A DNA stretch of 64,000 nt from Methylobacterium sp. J-030 (GCF_022829545.1 NZ_JAKSYM010000410.1:62001-126000), one strand, 5' to 3'. Counted from the stretch's first letter, positions 23,664-32,771 are shown. Program-made: numbers and translations. Notes: generated by a model from the sequence alone, not told the origin.

Positions 23664-24445
23664 CAGGCGGCGGCCCGCGGGGCGTGGTGGCTGTGGAGCT
23701 GGGCGGCCAGCATCCGGCGCAGGTCGTTGAAGGCCGGGCTCGACACGTCGCGGCGCCTTGGCAGGTCGACCGTGTGCAAGGCCTCGATCCGGCCGGGGCC
23801 GGGCGACATCATCACGATGCGGTCGGCCAAAAAGATCGCCTCCTCGATGGCGTGGGTGACGAACAGGATGGTCAGGCCCGTGCGCGACCAGAGGTCGATG
23901 AGCTCGTCCTGCAGCCGCTCGCGGGTCATGGCGTCGAGGGCCCCGAAGGGCTCGTCCATCAGCACCACCTCGGCCTCGTTGGCGAGCACCCGGGCAATGG
24001 CGACCCGCTGCTTCATCCCGCCCGAGAGCTGGTGCGGATAGGCGTCGGCGAAGCTTTGCAGGCCGACGAGGGCGACGTAGCGCTCGGCGATGTCGCGCAC
24101 CTCGGCGGCGGGCCGCCCGCGGGCCTTCGGGCCGAAGCCGATATTGTCCCGCACGGTGAGCCACGGGAACAGGCCGTAATCCTGGAAGACCATGCCGCGG
24201 CTCGGCCCCGGCCCGGCGATCGGCTTGCCCCACATCAGCGCCTGCCCGGAACTCGGCGCCTCGAAGCCGGCGGCGACCCGCAGCAGCGTCGACTTCCCGC
24301 AGCCCGAGGCGCCGAGCAGGCAGACGAATTCGCCCCGGGCGATCGTGAGGTTCGCCTCGCGCAGGGCCTCGGTCCGCCGGCCGCCCGCCGTGTAGGTCTT
24401 GGAGACCGCTCGCATGTCGAGGATCGGGATCGTCGGGTCAGCCAT
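23663..24445 (-). CDS. ABC transporter ATP-binding protein (nitrate/taurine family)
   Basis: A 260-residue ATPase of the SsuB/TauB/NrtD type. It has Walker A GASGCGKST (about residues 45-53), signature LSGGMKQRVAIARVL, Walker B VVLMDEPFGALD and the H-loop FVTHAIEEAIFLADR. It powers import through the adjacent permease. The 5' end overlaps the permease stop by eight bases and the 3' end overlaps the deacetylase start by four, so the operon is tightly coupled. Confidence 0.92.
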   Translation of the reverse strand: MADPTIPILDMRAVSKTYTAGGRRTEALREANLTIARGEFVCLLGASGCGKSTLLRVAAGFEAPSSGQALMWGKPIAGPGPSRGMVFQDYGLFPWLTVRDNIGFGPKARGRPAAEVRDIAERYVALVGLQSFADAYPHQLSGGMKQRVAIARVLANEAEVVLMDEPFGALDAMTRERLQDELIDLWSRTGLTILFVTHAIEEAIFLADRIVMMSPGPGRIEALHTVDLPRRRDVSSPAFNDLRRMLAAQLHSHHAPRAAA

Positions 24446-25286
24446 GGTTCGGACTCCAGGCGAGCAGCCGGCGGCCGAGCTGCATGACCAGCCAGTCGGA
24501 GACGAAGCCCGCGACCCCGATCACCGCCATGCCGCAGATCACGATCTCGGTGCGCGAGAGCTGGCGCGCCTCCATGATGATCGCGCCGAGGCCGGTCTGG
24601 ACGCCGGTCATCTCGCCGACCACGATCACCACCCAGGCGAAGCCGAGGCCGAGCCGCAGGCCGGTGAAGATCGACGGCAGCGCCGCCGGCAGCACGACCC
24701 GGAGGAACTGCGCCGGTCCGGTGCAGCCGAGCATGGCGGCCGCCTCGAACAGGCGCGGCTCCACCGAGCGGACCCCGAACACGGTGTTGACCAGGATCGG
24801 GTAGAACGCCCCGAGGAACACGAGGAAGAAGGCCGAGCGGGGTCCCAGGCCGAACAGGATCATGGCGAGCGGCAGCCACGCGGTGACCGGCACCGGGCGC
24901 AGCACCTGAAGCACCGGATCGAGGAGCGCCCGGATCAGCGGGACGCGGCCGATCAGCAGGCCGAGCGGCAGGGCGGCGGCGGCGGCCAGCGCGAAGCCGC
25001 CATAGACCCGGCTCAGCGAGGCCGCGAGATGGGTCCAGAGCGTGCCGCTGAACGCGTCGTCGTTGATGCCGCCGACGGCGAGGTCCTGCAGCTCGGCCCA
25101 GACCTCCGCGGGCGGCGGGATCAGGCTGTAGGGCCGGCCCGCCGTGGTGAGCTGCCAGATCGCGACGAGCGCCGCCGGCACCACGCAGGCCAGCGCCAGC
25201 CGGCGCAGGCCGTCGAGCCGGAGGCCGGCCCGTCGGGGGACGGGCGCCGGCGCCGGCAGGGCGCCGGCCTCGACCCCGGTGCTCAC
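24438..25286 (-). CDS. ABC transporter permease (nitrate/taurine family)
   Basis: A 282-residue inner-membrane protein with about six hydrophobic helices and the BPD-transport EAA loop (EAAAMLGCTGPAQFLRVVLPAALPSIFTGLRLGLG). It begins at GTG 25286, overlapping the binding-protein stop by four bases; the longer open frame upstream runs through the binding protein out of frame. It pairs with the ATPase at 23663 and the binding protein at 25283. Confidence 0.92.
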   Translation of the reverse strand: MSTGVEAGALPAPAPVPRRAGLRLDGLRRLALACVVPAALVAIWQLTTAGRPYSLIPPPAEVWAELQDLAVGGINDDAFSGTLWTHLAASLSRVYGGFALAAAAALPLGLLIGRVPLIRALLDPVLQVLRPVPVTAWLPLAMILFGLGPRSAFFLVFLGAFYPILVNTVFGVRSVEPRLFEAAAMLGCTGPAQFLRVVLPAALPSIFTGLRLGLGFAWVVIVVGEMTGVQTGLGAIIMEARQLSRTEIVICGMAVIGVAGFVSDWLVMQLGRRLLAWSPNHG

Positions 25287-26233
25287 GCCCGCCCCATCGC
25301 GTCGACGAAGCGGGTGTCGATGAAGCCCGGCTCCGGCAGGCGCTTGATCTGCTTGAGCGCGAGCATGTGCTGCGCGTAGGCCCCGGCCTGCCGGACCTCG
25401 TTCGGCCCGAGGCGCCAGGTCAGCTCGACGTTCGGGGCCGAGAGTTCCAGCGCCTCGCGCTTCTGGCCGAGCTTGGCCACCGCCATGGCGATCATCGCGG
25501 GGCGGTCGCCGGCGGCGAAGTCGGTGGCCTTGCGGTGGATCTCCAGCATGGTCCGGACGAGATCGGGCCGCTCGGCCAGCGTGTCGCGGTGGGCGCCGAA
25601 CACCATGTTCAGCGCCCCCATCTCGGTGCCGTAGGGGTACTCGACGAGCTGACCCGCCCCCGAGGCGAGGCTGACGCCGGGCCCCGGCTCGGCGCCCACA
25701 TAGGCGTCGACGTCGCCGCGGGCGAGGGCGATGTGCATCTCCGAGAAGGAGACCCGGACCGGCGTGATGTCCTTCACGGACAGCCCCTCCATGCGCATCC
25801 GCTCCAGGACGAAGACCTCCTGGGTGCTGCCGGGCCAGATCGCCACCCGCTGGCCGCGCAGGTCCTTGATGGCGTGGATGTCGGAGCCCTTCCTGGCGAT
25901 CACCGCCATCCCGCGGTTGCAGGTGGAGGCGATGACCACGATCGGCTCGCCGGCTGCGGCGCCCAGCGTCGCGGCGGCGATGCCGAAGGTGCCGAAATCC
26001 ACCGACTTGGTGACCACCGCGTTCTTGCACTCGGTGGGGCTCTCGAACGGCACGACCTCCACGGTCACGCCGGCGGGGGTGAAGCGCTCGTAGAAGCTCG
26101 GCGCGATCGAGTGGATCAGCTTGAGCGAGCCCATCCGGATCGTGACGGGGGCGCCCTGGGCGCCGGCCCGACCCGCGGGGCCGAGGGCGAGGCCGGCCCC
26201 GAGACCGGCCAGGAACGTGCGGCGGCGGATCAT
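25283..26233 (-). CDS. ABC transporter substrate-binding protein, NMT1/THI5-TauA type
   Basis: A 316-residue periplasmic protein with a twin-arginine-like signal, MIRRRTFLAGLGAGLALGPAGRAGAQG. The mature part has the NMT1-like fold: VDFGTFGIAAATLGAAAG, DLRGQRVAIWPGSTQEVF and GDVDAYVGAEPGPG. Proteins of this type bind small N- or S-containing molecules such as pyrimidine precursors, sulfonates, nitrate or urea-like compounds. It is the first gene of the operon ending in allophanate hydrolase, which argues for a urea- or amide-like ligand. It lies divergent to a LysR gene. Confidence 0.85.
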   Translation of the reverse strand: MIRRRTFLAGLGAGLALGPAGRAGAQGAPVTIRMGSLKLIHSIAPSFYERFTPAGVTVEVVPFESPTECKNAVVTKSVDFGTFGIAAATLGAAAGEPIVVIASTCNRGMAVIARKGSDIHAIKDLRGQRVAIWPGSTQEVFVLERMRMEGLSVKDITPVRVSFSEMHIALARGDVDAYVGAEPGPGVSLASGAGQLVEYPYGTEMGALNMVFGAHRDTLAERPDLVRTMLEIHRKATDFAAGDRPAMIAMAVAKLGQKREALELSAPNVELTWRLGPNEVRQAGAYAQHMLALKQIKRLPEPGFIDTRFVDAMGRA

Positions 26234-26313
26234 CGAACGGCTCCCAAGATGTCCCGATGTCCCGACGCTAGGTCCGCCTCCTGTTGCAAGGAAGTGCTAT
26301 TTTCTGAGCGTCA

Positions 26314-26332
26314 CGTTGCATTCCGGGCAACG
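26314..26332. promoter_or_regulatory. Candidate LysR operator in the divergent promoter region
   Basis: CGTTGC (26314-26319) and GCAACG (26327-26332) form a perfect inverted repeat with a 7-base centre, 18 bases before the LysR GTG and 80 bases before the binding-protein start. The T-N11-A pattern and location fit a LysR-type auto-regulatory site. Confidence 0.5.
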
Positions 26333-26350
26333 CAACGGCAGGGTGCGGGC

Positions 26351-27247
26351 GTGAGGCATCTGCGCACCGTCACCTACGTCGTCGAGGTCGCCCGCGCCGG
26401 TTCGATCCGGCGCGCCGCGGAGCGGCTGAACCTGACGCCGTCGGCCCTGACGCGGCAGATCCAGGATCTCGAATACGAGCTCGGCACGCCGATCTTCGAG
26501 CGCCTGCCGCAGGGGATGCGGCTCAACGCGGCCGGCGAGCTCTTCGCCCGGCACATCCGCGACCAAGCGGCGGACCTCGAGCGCGTACGCTCGCAGATCG
26601 CCGATCTGTCGGGCGTGCGCCGGGGGCACGTGGCCCTCGCCTGCAGCCAGGCCTTCGTCACGCAGGTGGTGCCGGAGGAGGTCGAGGCGTACCGAGCCCG
26701 CTTTCCCCAGGTCGGTTTCATGATCCAGGTCCGCGACCATGCGCAGGCCGTGACGGCCCTGGCGGCGTTCGAGGCCGATCTTGCGCTGATCCTGCAACCG
26801 CCGCCCTCAGCGGATCTGCATCCCCTGTTCTCGGGCCACCAGACCCTCTGCGCGCTGATGCGCAAGGGCCACCCGCTGGCGTCGCAGACCGGGCCGGTGC
26901 GCCTGCGCGAATGCTTGGTCCATTCCCTGGCCCTGCCCGACCACTCGCTCGCCATCCGCCATCACATCGAGCACGCGCTGGCCCGCCGGGGCGTCGAACT
27001 CCGGCCGGTGGTCGAGTCGGGATCGCTGGAGTTTCTGCGCAATCTCACCCTGCGCGAGGACGTGATCAGCCTGCAGATCCCGAGCGGCATTCCCCAGGAT
27101 CCCCGCCTGCACAGCCGTCCGATCGACACCCGCGACCTGACGCCGATGACGCTGGTTCTCGCACAGTTGCGCGGGCGATCGCTGTCCGTGGCCGCGGCGA
27201 AGTTCGCCGACCAGCTCGTCGTTCGGCTCAACCAGGAGCCGGTCTGA
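26351..27247 (+). CDS. LysR-family transcriptional regulator
   Basis: A 298-residue regulator starting with GTG at 26351. The N-terminal winged helix reads TYVVEVARAGSIRRAAERLNLTPSALTRQIQDLEYELGTPIFERL, followed by a dimerisation helix and a periplasmic-binding-like effector domain. It is divergent from the NMT1-type binding-protein operon and probably controls it in response to the imported compound or a breakdown product. The frame can be extended far upstream but only the last part shows the regulator fold. Confidence 0.88.
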   Translation: MRHLRTVTYVVEVARAGSIRRAAERLNLTPSALTRQIQDLEYELGTPIFERLPQGMRLNAAGELFARHIRDQAADLERVRSQIADLSGVRRGHVALACSQAFVTQVVPEEVEAYRARFPQVGFMIQVRDHAQAVTALAAFEADLALILQPPPSADLHPLFSGHQTLCALMRKGHPLASQTGPVRLRECLVHSLALPDHSLAIRHHIEHALARRGVELRPVVESGSLEFLRNLTLREDVISLQIPSGIPQDPRLHSRPIDTRDLTPMTLVLAQLRGRSLSVAAAKFADQLVVRLNQEPV

Positions 27248-27374
27248 CGAGGCGATCGGATGCCGGCACGGTCGCCGCCGCATGCGGTGCGCGCCCGCAC
27301 GGATCGGCCGTCCCGCGGTCGCGAGCCGGCCGCGCCCGGGGGCCGAGCGTGTGTCCGATGGCAGCATCGGCCGA

Positions 27375-28409
27375 TCAGGGGGCGGGCGCTTCCGACGGGG
27401 CGAGGAACGCCCGCACGGTCTCGCGGAGGAAGGCGGCATCGCCCGGGTTGGTCGACGGATTGCCGGCGCGGTGGCCCCAGAGGCTCGGGATCGGCCGCAG
27501 GACGGCGTCGCGCAGGTGCGGCAGTTCGGCCGCGTTGTCGGCGACGCGGAAGTAGAGATCCGTCTCGCCCGGCATCAGCAGCAGCCGGGCCGTGATCGCG
27601 TTGAGCGCCCGGGTGAGGTCGCCGCCGTAGCGCGGGTCGCGGCTGATGTCGCCCGCCTCCCAGGTGCGGAGCTGCGCGTAGAGATCGGCCGCGGGGCGGC
27701 GGGCGAAGCGCTCCTCCCAGTCGGTGCGCAGGAACGTGTCGAGATCCGGCGCGCCGAGCGCGGTGCGGTGGAGGTCGGCCCGGTAGAAGTCCTGGCTCAG
27801 CGCCCAGCCCGCATAGATGCGTCCGAAGGCTCGCAGCGCCGTGGCCGGCTCGGCCGAGAAGCGGCCCGCGCCGCGGTATTCGGGTGCCGCCTCAAGCACC
27901 GCCATGAGGCCCTTCAGGAACACGCGGTTGTGGGTGGCCGTGCGCGCGCTGCCGCAATTGATCACCGCGCGGGCGACGTGGTCGGGGAACAGGGCGGCCC
28001 AGTGATAGGCCTGCTGCGCGCCCATGGACCAGCCGTAGACGGCGTGCAGGCCCTCGATCCCCCAGGCCTCGGCGAGCAGGCGGCGCTGGGCGTGGACGTT
28101 GTCCCAGGCCGTGACGAGGGCGGGCCAGTCCAGCGTGTTCGACGGGCTCGACGACAGGCCGTTGCCGAACATGTCCGGGATGACGATGAACCAGCGGCCC
28201 GGATCGAGCACCCCGTCGGGCCCGATCAGCCATTCGAGGTCCGGATGCTGCGCCCCGTAGCTCGTCGGGTAGAGCACGACGTTGTCGCGCCCGGGCGACA
28301 GGGTCCCGTGCGTCGTCCAGCGCAGCTGCGCGCCCGGCAACACCGCGCCCGACTGGAGCGGCAGGTCGCCGAGTTCGAAGGTTCCGGTGGCCGTCGCCCA
28401 GCCGCTCAC
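27375..28409 (-). CDS. Alpha/beta hydrolase, MetX (homoserine acetyltransferase)-like
   Basis: A 344-residue alpha/beta-fold protein of the MetX/homoserine acetyltransferase-like group. The triad is S128 in the nucleophile elbow YGWSMGAQQAYHW, D284 in LLLMPGETDLYF, and H313 in SLWGHRAGNPS. The N-terminal FEVIPDMFGNGLSSSPSNT region also matches that family. Substrate unknown: most stand-alone relatives hydrolyse or transfer acyl esters. GTG at 28409 overlaps the desaturase stop by four bases, so the two are co-translated. Ends 127 bases from the convergent LysR stop. Confidence 0.8.
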   Translation of the reverse strand: MSGWATATGTFELGDLPLQSGAVLPGAQLRWTTHGTLSPGRDNVVLYPTSYGAQHPDLEWLIGPDGVLDPGRWFIVIPDMFGNGLSSSPSNTLDWPALVTAWDNVHAQRRLLAEAWGIEGLHAVYGWSMGAQQAYHWAALFPDHVARAVINCGSARTATHNRVFLKGLMAVLEAAPEYRGAGRFSAEPATALRAFGRIYAGWALSQDFYRADLHRTALGAPDLDTFLRTDWEERFARRPAADLYAQLRTWEAGDISRDPRYGGDLTRALNAITARLLLMPGETDLYFRVADNAAELPHLRDAVLRPIPSLWGHRAGNPSTNPGDAAFLRETVRAFLAPSEAPAP

Positions 28410-29305
28410 GGGCGCAGCGTCCGCACGAAGCCGACATGCCAGCGGGCGTAGCCCCGCTGCAGCACGCCCAGACGCGCGCGCATCGCCGCGTGGGCATCCG
28501 GCAGGCGGTGGAACGGGATCGACGGGTAGAGGTGGTGCTCGGTGTGGAAGGGCATGTTCCACATGAGGAGCCGCGTGAGGCCGTTGGTCAAGGTCGTGCG
28601 CGTGTTGGTCAGGCCGTTGTCGTCCATGGTGCAGAGCGTGTGCTCGGCGAGCAGGTAGAGCCGCAGGAACGGCTGCCCGAGGAGCTGCGGCCCGATCCAG
28701 AAGATCAGGGGCGCCCACCAGCCGACCAGCACCACGGCGAGGGCCGCGCCGGCGAGCAGGACCGCGCACATCACCCGGATCGAGCCGATGATGCGGGGCG
28801 CGGCGCGATCGGTGATGAACGGGTAGGCCGAGAGGTCGCCGCGCAGGCCCGCCCAGGCCACCTGCAGGCGGGTGCGCCAGTAGGGCAGGGCCAGGATGCG
28901 CCAGACATAGGCGTCCAGGGTCGAGGGCGGCATCAGCGCCAGTTCGGGATCGTGCTCGGGATCCTGGGTGTGGCGATGATGGGCGAGGTGGAAGGCCGTG
29001 TAGAAGTGCCAGTTCAGCAGCGACGGGCAGGCCGCCAGCCAACCGACGACCGCGTTGGCCCTGCGCGACCGGAAGGCGGTCAGGTGAACGGTCTCGTGGA
29101 TCGGCGCGAACAGGGCCGATTGCGCGATGCCCATGAGCAGCATGGCGGGCAGCAGCGTCCAGGGCCCCGCGCGCCAGACCAGCCAGCCGGCCCCGGCCAG
29201 CATCAGGAGATGCGTGAGGAGGCGGACGGCCCCGCGCCGGTCCGAGCGCTGCGACAGCGCCTTCACCTCCGCGCCCGTGAGAATTCGTCCGCTTGCGGAG
29301 GCCAT
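28406..29305 (-). CDS. Membrane fatty-acid desaturase
   Basis: A 299-residue di-iron membrane enzyme with the three histidine boxes of acyl-lipid desaturases/hydroxylases: HETVH (70-74), HLAHH (106-110) and HTEHH (254-258), separated by long hydrophobic segments. It should insert a double bond or hydroxyl into an acyl chain or a related lipid using O2. It is the first gene of a two-gene unit with the MetX-like hydrolase, which suggests the hydrolase acts on the product or releases the substrate. Confidence 0.88.
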   Translation of the reverse strand: MASASGRILTGAEVKALSQRSDRRGAVRLLTHLLMLAGAGWLVWRAGPWTLLPAMLLMGIAQSALFAPIHETVHLTAFRSRRANAVVGWLAACPSLLNWHFYTAFHLAHHRHTQDPEHDPELALMPPSTLDAYVWRILALPYWRTRLQVAWAGLRGDLSAYPFITDRAAPRIIGSIRVMCAVLLAGAALAVVLVGWWAPLIFWIGPQLLGQPFLRLYLLAEHTLCTMDDNGLTNTRTTLTNGLTRLLMWNMPFHTEHHLYPSIPFHRLPDAHAAMRARLGVLQRGYARWHVGFVRTLRP

Positions 29306-29487
29306 GCGCTTTCCTGGGCCGTGTGACCGCCTCGAAGGCGCACGGGCTCTGCATCATCCATGCCGATGCCTCCGATCGTACCCCGGGCGCTCCCGCCATC
29401 CCCGCTCGACCGGGCTCGCGCGCCGACGCGCACCATCGGCTTGGTATCCGGCTTGCCTATGCGGCCCAGGCGAAGGGTGAGTGCGCA

Positions 29488-31047
29488 ATGAGACGATCCT
29501 GGTTGTCCGGCCTGTTCGCGGCCGCGGCGCTGCTCGCGCCGGGCTCCGCCGGCGCGGAAACGACGGTGAAGGCGGTGCTGGAAGCCGAGATCGTCACCCT
29601 CGATCCCTACTTCACCACGGCCTACATCACGCGGACCTTCGGCTACATGGTCTACGACACGCTGTTCGCGCCGGACGCGACGGGCGTGTTCCGGCCGCAG
29701 ATGGTCGACACGTGGTCGGTGTCGGACGACCGGCTGACCTGGCGCTTCACCCTGCGCGACGGGCTGCGCTTCCACGACGGCGCACCGGTCCGGGCCGCCG
29801 ATTGCGTCGCCTCGCTGCGGCGCTGGGCAGCCCGCAGCGCGCTGGGCGGCCGGCTCATGGACGTGACCGCCGCCCTGGAGGCCGCGGACGACCGGACTGT
29901 CGTGCTGACGCTGCGGGAGCCCTACGGCCTCGTCCTCGACACGCTCGGCACGACGTCGAGCCCCGCGCCCTTCATCATGCCGGCCCGGCTCGCCGCGACG
30001 CCGCCCACGACGCAGCTCTCTGAGGTCGTGGGATCCGGTCCGTTCGTCTACGACCGCGCCGCGCACATCCCCGGCGACCACATGCTGCTGAGCCGGAACC
30101 CCGATTATCGGCCGCGTCCCGAGCCGGCCGACTTCCTGGCGGGCGGCAAGGTCGTGAAGATCGACGCCCTCGACATCCGCGTCATCCCCGACGGGGCCAC
30201 GGCGACGGGCGCCCTCGGCGCGGGGGAGATCGACTACATGCAATATGCGCCCTTCGATCTGATCGGTCAGATCGAGGCCAACAAAAACTTGGCGGTGATG
30301 AACTTCACCGGCCCGCACAGGTTCACGGGTCACTATCGCATCAACACGGCGTCCAAGCCCTTCGACGACCCGGCGATCCGGCGCGTCCTGCTGCGGCTCG
30401 TCGATCAGCGCGAGGTTCTCGACGGGTTCGGCCTCGATCCGCGCTTCTCGCAGACCTGCGACGCCTTCTTCATCTGCGGCTCGCCCTACGAGACCCATGT
30501 CGGGACGGGCCTCCTGCACGACCCCTCGGTGGCGGCGGCCCGGGCCGCCCTGAAGGCGACCGCCTACAAGGGCGAGCCGGTGACCGTGATGGTGGCCAAC
30601 GATCTCGAGGCGGCGCGCGTATCCTCGACCATCCTGGCCGATCGGCTGAAGCAGGCCGGCTTCACCGTGGATCTGCAGGTCATGGATTGGGCGGCCCTGC
30701 TCGCCCGGCGCACCAAGAAGGCCGGCTGGAGCCTGTTCGGCATCCATGCGCTCGGGCTCGACCTCAGCTCGCCGCTGACGAATTCCGCGATCAACTTCAA
30801 CTGCAAGGACGCGGCGAGTTCGGGGTTCATGTGCGACCCGCGCATGGTCGGCCTGTTCGACCGCTTCGCCCGCGAGCCCGATCTGGACAAGCGGCGCGCC
30901 CTCGCGGGCGAGATCCAGACGATCGTCTACGGCGAGGGGCTGGTCGTGCCGTTCGGCCAGTTCGCGCAGCCCGCGGCCTACCGGACGTCGCTCACCGGTC
31001 TGATCCCCTCCGCCATCCCGCTGTTCTGGAACGTCGAGAAACGATGA
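29488..31047 (+). CDS. ABC transporter substrate-binding protein, family 5
   Basis: A 519-residue periplasmic binding protein of the peptide/nickel family with a Sec signal (MRRSWLSGLFAAAALLAPGSAGA) and the family pattern FGYMVYDTLFAPDATGVFRPQMVDTW, GLRFHDGAPVRAADCVASLRRWAAR and RNPDYRPRP. It is followed by a GMC oxidoreductase overlapping by four bases, and has no permease of its own; it is clearly similar to the binding protein at 47344. GAAGGGTGAG precedes the ATG. Ligand probably a peptide-like or small organic molecule that the oxidoreductase uses; inference only. Confidence 0.88.
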   Translation: MRRSWLSGLFAAAALLAPGSAGAETTVKAVLEAEIVTLDPYFTTAYITRTFGYMVYDTLFAPDATGVFRPQMVDTWSVSDDRLTWRFTLRDGLRFHDGAPVRAADCVASLRRWAARSALGGRLMDVTAALEAADDRTVVLTLREPYGLVLDTLGTTSSPAPFIMPARLAATPPTTQLSEVVGSGPFVYDRAAHIPGDHMLLSRNPDYRPRPEPADFLAGGKVVKIDALDIRVIPDGATATGALGAGEIDYMQYAPFDLIGQIEANKNLAVMNFTGPHRFTGHYRINTASKPFDDPAIRRVLLRLVDQREVLDGFGLDPRFSQTCDAFFICGSPYETHVGTGLLHDPSVAAARAALKATAYKGEPVTVMVANDLEAARVSSTILADRLKQAGFTVDLQVMDWAALLARRTKKAGWSLFGIHALGLDLSSPLTNSAINFNCKDAASSGFMCDPRMVGLFDRFAREPDLDKRRALAGEIQTIVYGEGLVVPFGQFAQPAAYRTSLTGLIPSAIPLFWNVEKR

Positions 31048-32636
31048 GCGCTGCCCCATACGATGTCATCGTGGTCGGTGCCGGCTCCGCCGGGGCGGCT
31101 CTGGCGGCTCGCCTTTCGGAGGATCCGCGCCGCCGGGTGCTCCTGCTGGAAGCCGGCCGCGACTGGCGCGCCACCGACGCGCCGCCGGCGCTGCGCTCGG
31201 CCAACATCATCCCGTTCATGTATGACCCGGCCCATCAGGCGGACTGGCAATGGCCGGGGCTGATGAGCCGGCGGACCCGCGTACAGGAGCCTCGCTTCTA
31301 CTGGCGCGGTCGGGCGCTCGGCGGCAGTTCGACGGTCAACGCGCAGATCGCGATCCGCGGCGTGCCCGCGGCCTTCGACGCCTGGGCGGAGCAGGGCTGC
31401 ACCGGCTGGTCGGCCGCGGATGTGCTGCCCCTGTTCGACCGGATCGAGGACGATGCCGATTTCGGCCTGGAGGACGGCTGCCGTCGCGGCGGTCCGCTCC
31501 CGGTCTACCGCGCCAAGCCGGAGGCCTGGGGCGCGGTGGATCTTGGTCTTCGCGCGGCCGCCCTCGCGGCCGGCCATCCCTGGAAGGCGGACCTCAACGC
31601 GCCCACGGGCGAGGGCGTCTCGTGCAACCCGATCAACAGCCGCGGCGGTCACCGGGTCACCACCAATGACGGCTACCTGGAGCCGGCGCGCGACCGGCCG
31701 AATCTCGAGATCCGCTGCCAGGCCCTGGTCGACCGCGTCCTGTTCGAGGGACGCCGGGCGGTCGGCCTGCGCGTGCGCTTCGGTGCGGAACCCTGGACCG
31801 AGATCCGGGGCCGCGAGGTCGTTCTGTGCGCCGGCGCCGTCCACAGCCCGGCGATCCTGATGCGCTCCGGGATCGGCCCGGCCGAGCCGCTGCGCGCCCT
31901 CGGCATCCCCGTCCGGCAGGCGCACGAGGCAGTCGGCCGCAACTTCATGGATCATCCGATCCTGCGGGCGACCCTCGATCTGACGCCGGAACACCGGGCC
32001 CTCGGTCCGGATGCGCGCCACACCAATTGCTGCGTCACCTATTCGAGCGGCCTCGCGGGCGGCGGGGAGCGCGACATGATCTTCATCGCCTACAACCACC
32101 GGACCCTGACCGGGCCGGAGCCGACGCCGCAGGGCGCGATCGGCGTCGGCCTCTACGACGTGTTCTCGCGCGGGACGCTGCACCTCACCGCCGCTGATCC
32201 GGAAGCCAACCCGGTCATCGAGGAGAACATGCTCGATGACCCGCGGGACCGCCTGCGGATGCGCGACGCGGTGCGCCGCCTCGCGGGCCTGGCGGCGCAT
32301 CCGGCCCTGGCCGGTCTCGCGATGGCGATCCGGTTCGGCGAGAGCCCGCTCCCGATCGGCGACGCCGCGCGCCTTCCGGACGGGGACCTCGATGCCCTGA
32401 TGCTCGCCGAGGCCGGCGACATTCAGCACGCGGCCGGCACGTGCCGCATGACCGGCCGGCAGGACGCGTCCGGGGTCGTCGATCCCGACCTCAAGGTCCG
32501 GGGACTCGAGGGGCTGCGGGTGTGCGACGCCTCGATCATGCCGAGCGATTGCCGGGCCAACCTGCACTTCACCTGCGTGATGATCGGCGAAAACCTTGCG
32601 CGGCGGATGCGTGAGGCGAGGGCTGGATCGTCTTGA
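31044..32636 (+). CDS. GMC-family FAD oxidoreductase (choline/glucose dehydrogenase-like)
   Basis: A 530-residue flavoenzyme. The FAD Rossmann motif VVGAGSAGAALAARL is at the N-terminus, GGSSTVNAQIAIRG is the typical FAD-contact region, and the C-terminus has GDIQHAAGTCRM (active-site His region) and the final NLHFTCVMIGENLARRM. GMC enzymes oxidise alcohols and pass electrons to oxygen, quinones or cytochromes. ATG at 31044 overlaps the binding-protein stop by four bases (ATGA). The pairing of an ABC-type binding protein directly with a GMC enzyme suggests that the bound compound is the enzyme's substrate or signal. Confidence 0.9.
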   Translation: MSAAPYDVIVVGAGSAGAALAARLSEDPRRRVLLLEAGRDWRATDAPPALRSANIIPFMYDPAHQADWQWPGLMSRRTRVQEPRFYWRGRALGGSSTVNAQIAIRGVPAAFDAWAEQGCTGWSAADVLPLFDRIEDDADFGLEDGCRRGGPLPVYRAKPEAWGAVDLGLRAAALAAGHPWKADLNAPTGEGVSCNPINSRGGHRVTTNDGYLEPARDRPNLEIRCQALVDRVLFEGRRAVGLRVRFGAEPWTEIRGREVVLCAGAVHSPAILMRSGIGPAEPLRALGIPVRQAHEAVGRNFMDHPILRATLDLTPEHRALGPDARHTNCCVTYSSGLAGGGERDMIFIAYNHRTLTGPEPTPQGAIGVGLYDVFSRGTLHLTAADPEANPVIEENMLDDPRDRLRMRDAVRRLAGLAAHPALAGLAMAIRFGESPLPIGDAARLPDGDLDALMLAEAGDIQHAAGTCRMTGRQDASGVVDPDLKVRGLEGLRVCDASIMPSDCRANLHFTCVMIGENLARRMREARAGSS

Positions 32637-32746
32637 ACGCGTGGCGATGGCGTTTTCCCGGCTCTCAGGCCTGCCTCCGTCTCACAGCCCGATGCATGCC
32701 CGATCGTCGTGAAGCTATCGTGATGGCGGTGTGCCGCCCAGCCACC

Positions 32747-32771
32747 GGCCGGTCGAACCGGCCATTATAAT
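32747..32771 (+). promoter_or_regulatory. Promoter TATAAT with overlapping palindrome
   Basis: A consensus -10 TATAAT at 32766-32771 is immediately preceded by a perfect inverted repeat GGCCGGT (32747-32753)/ACCGGCC (32757-32763) occupying the spacer. A repressor there would block RNA polymerase. It should drive the family-5 binding protein and the ABC operon starting at 32890. Confidence 0.55.

Noticed and set aside
20853..24041. Plus-strand open frame of 1062 codons
   Set aside because: Antisense of the allophanate hydrolase and deacetylase genes, without domain pattern.
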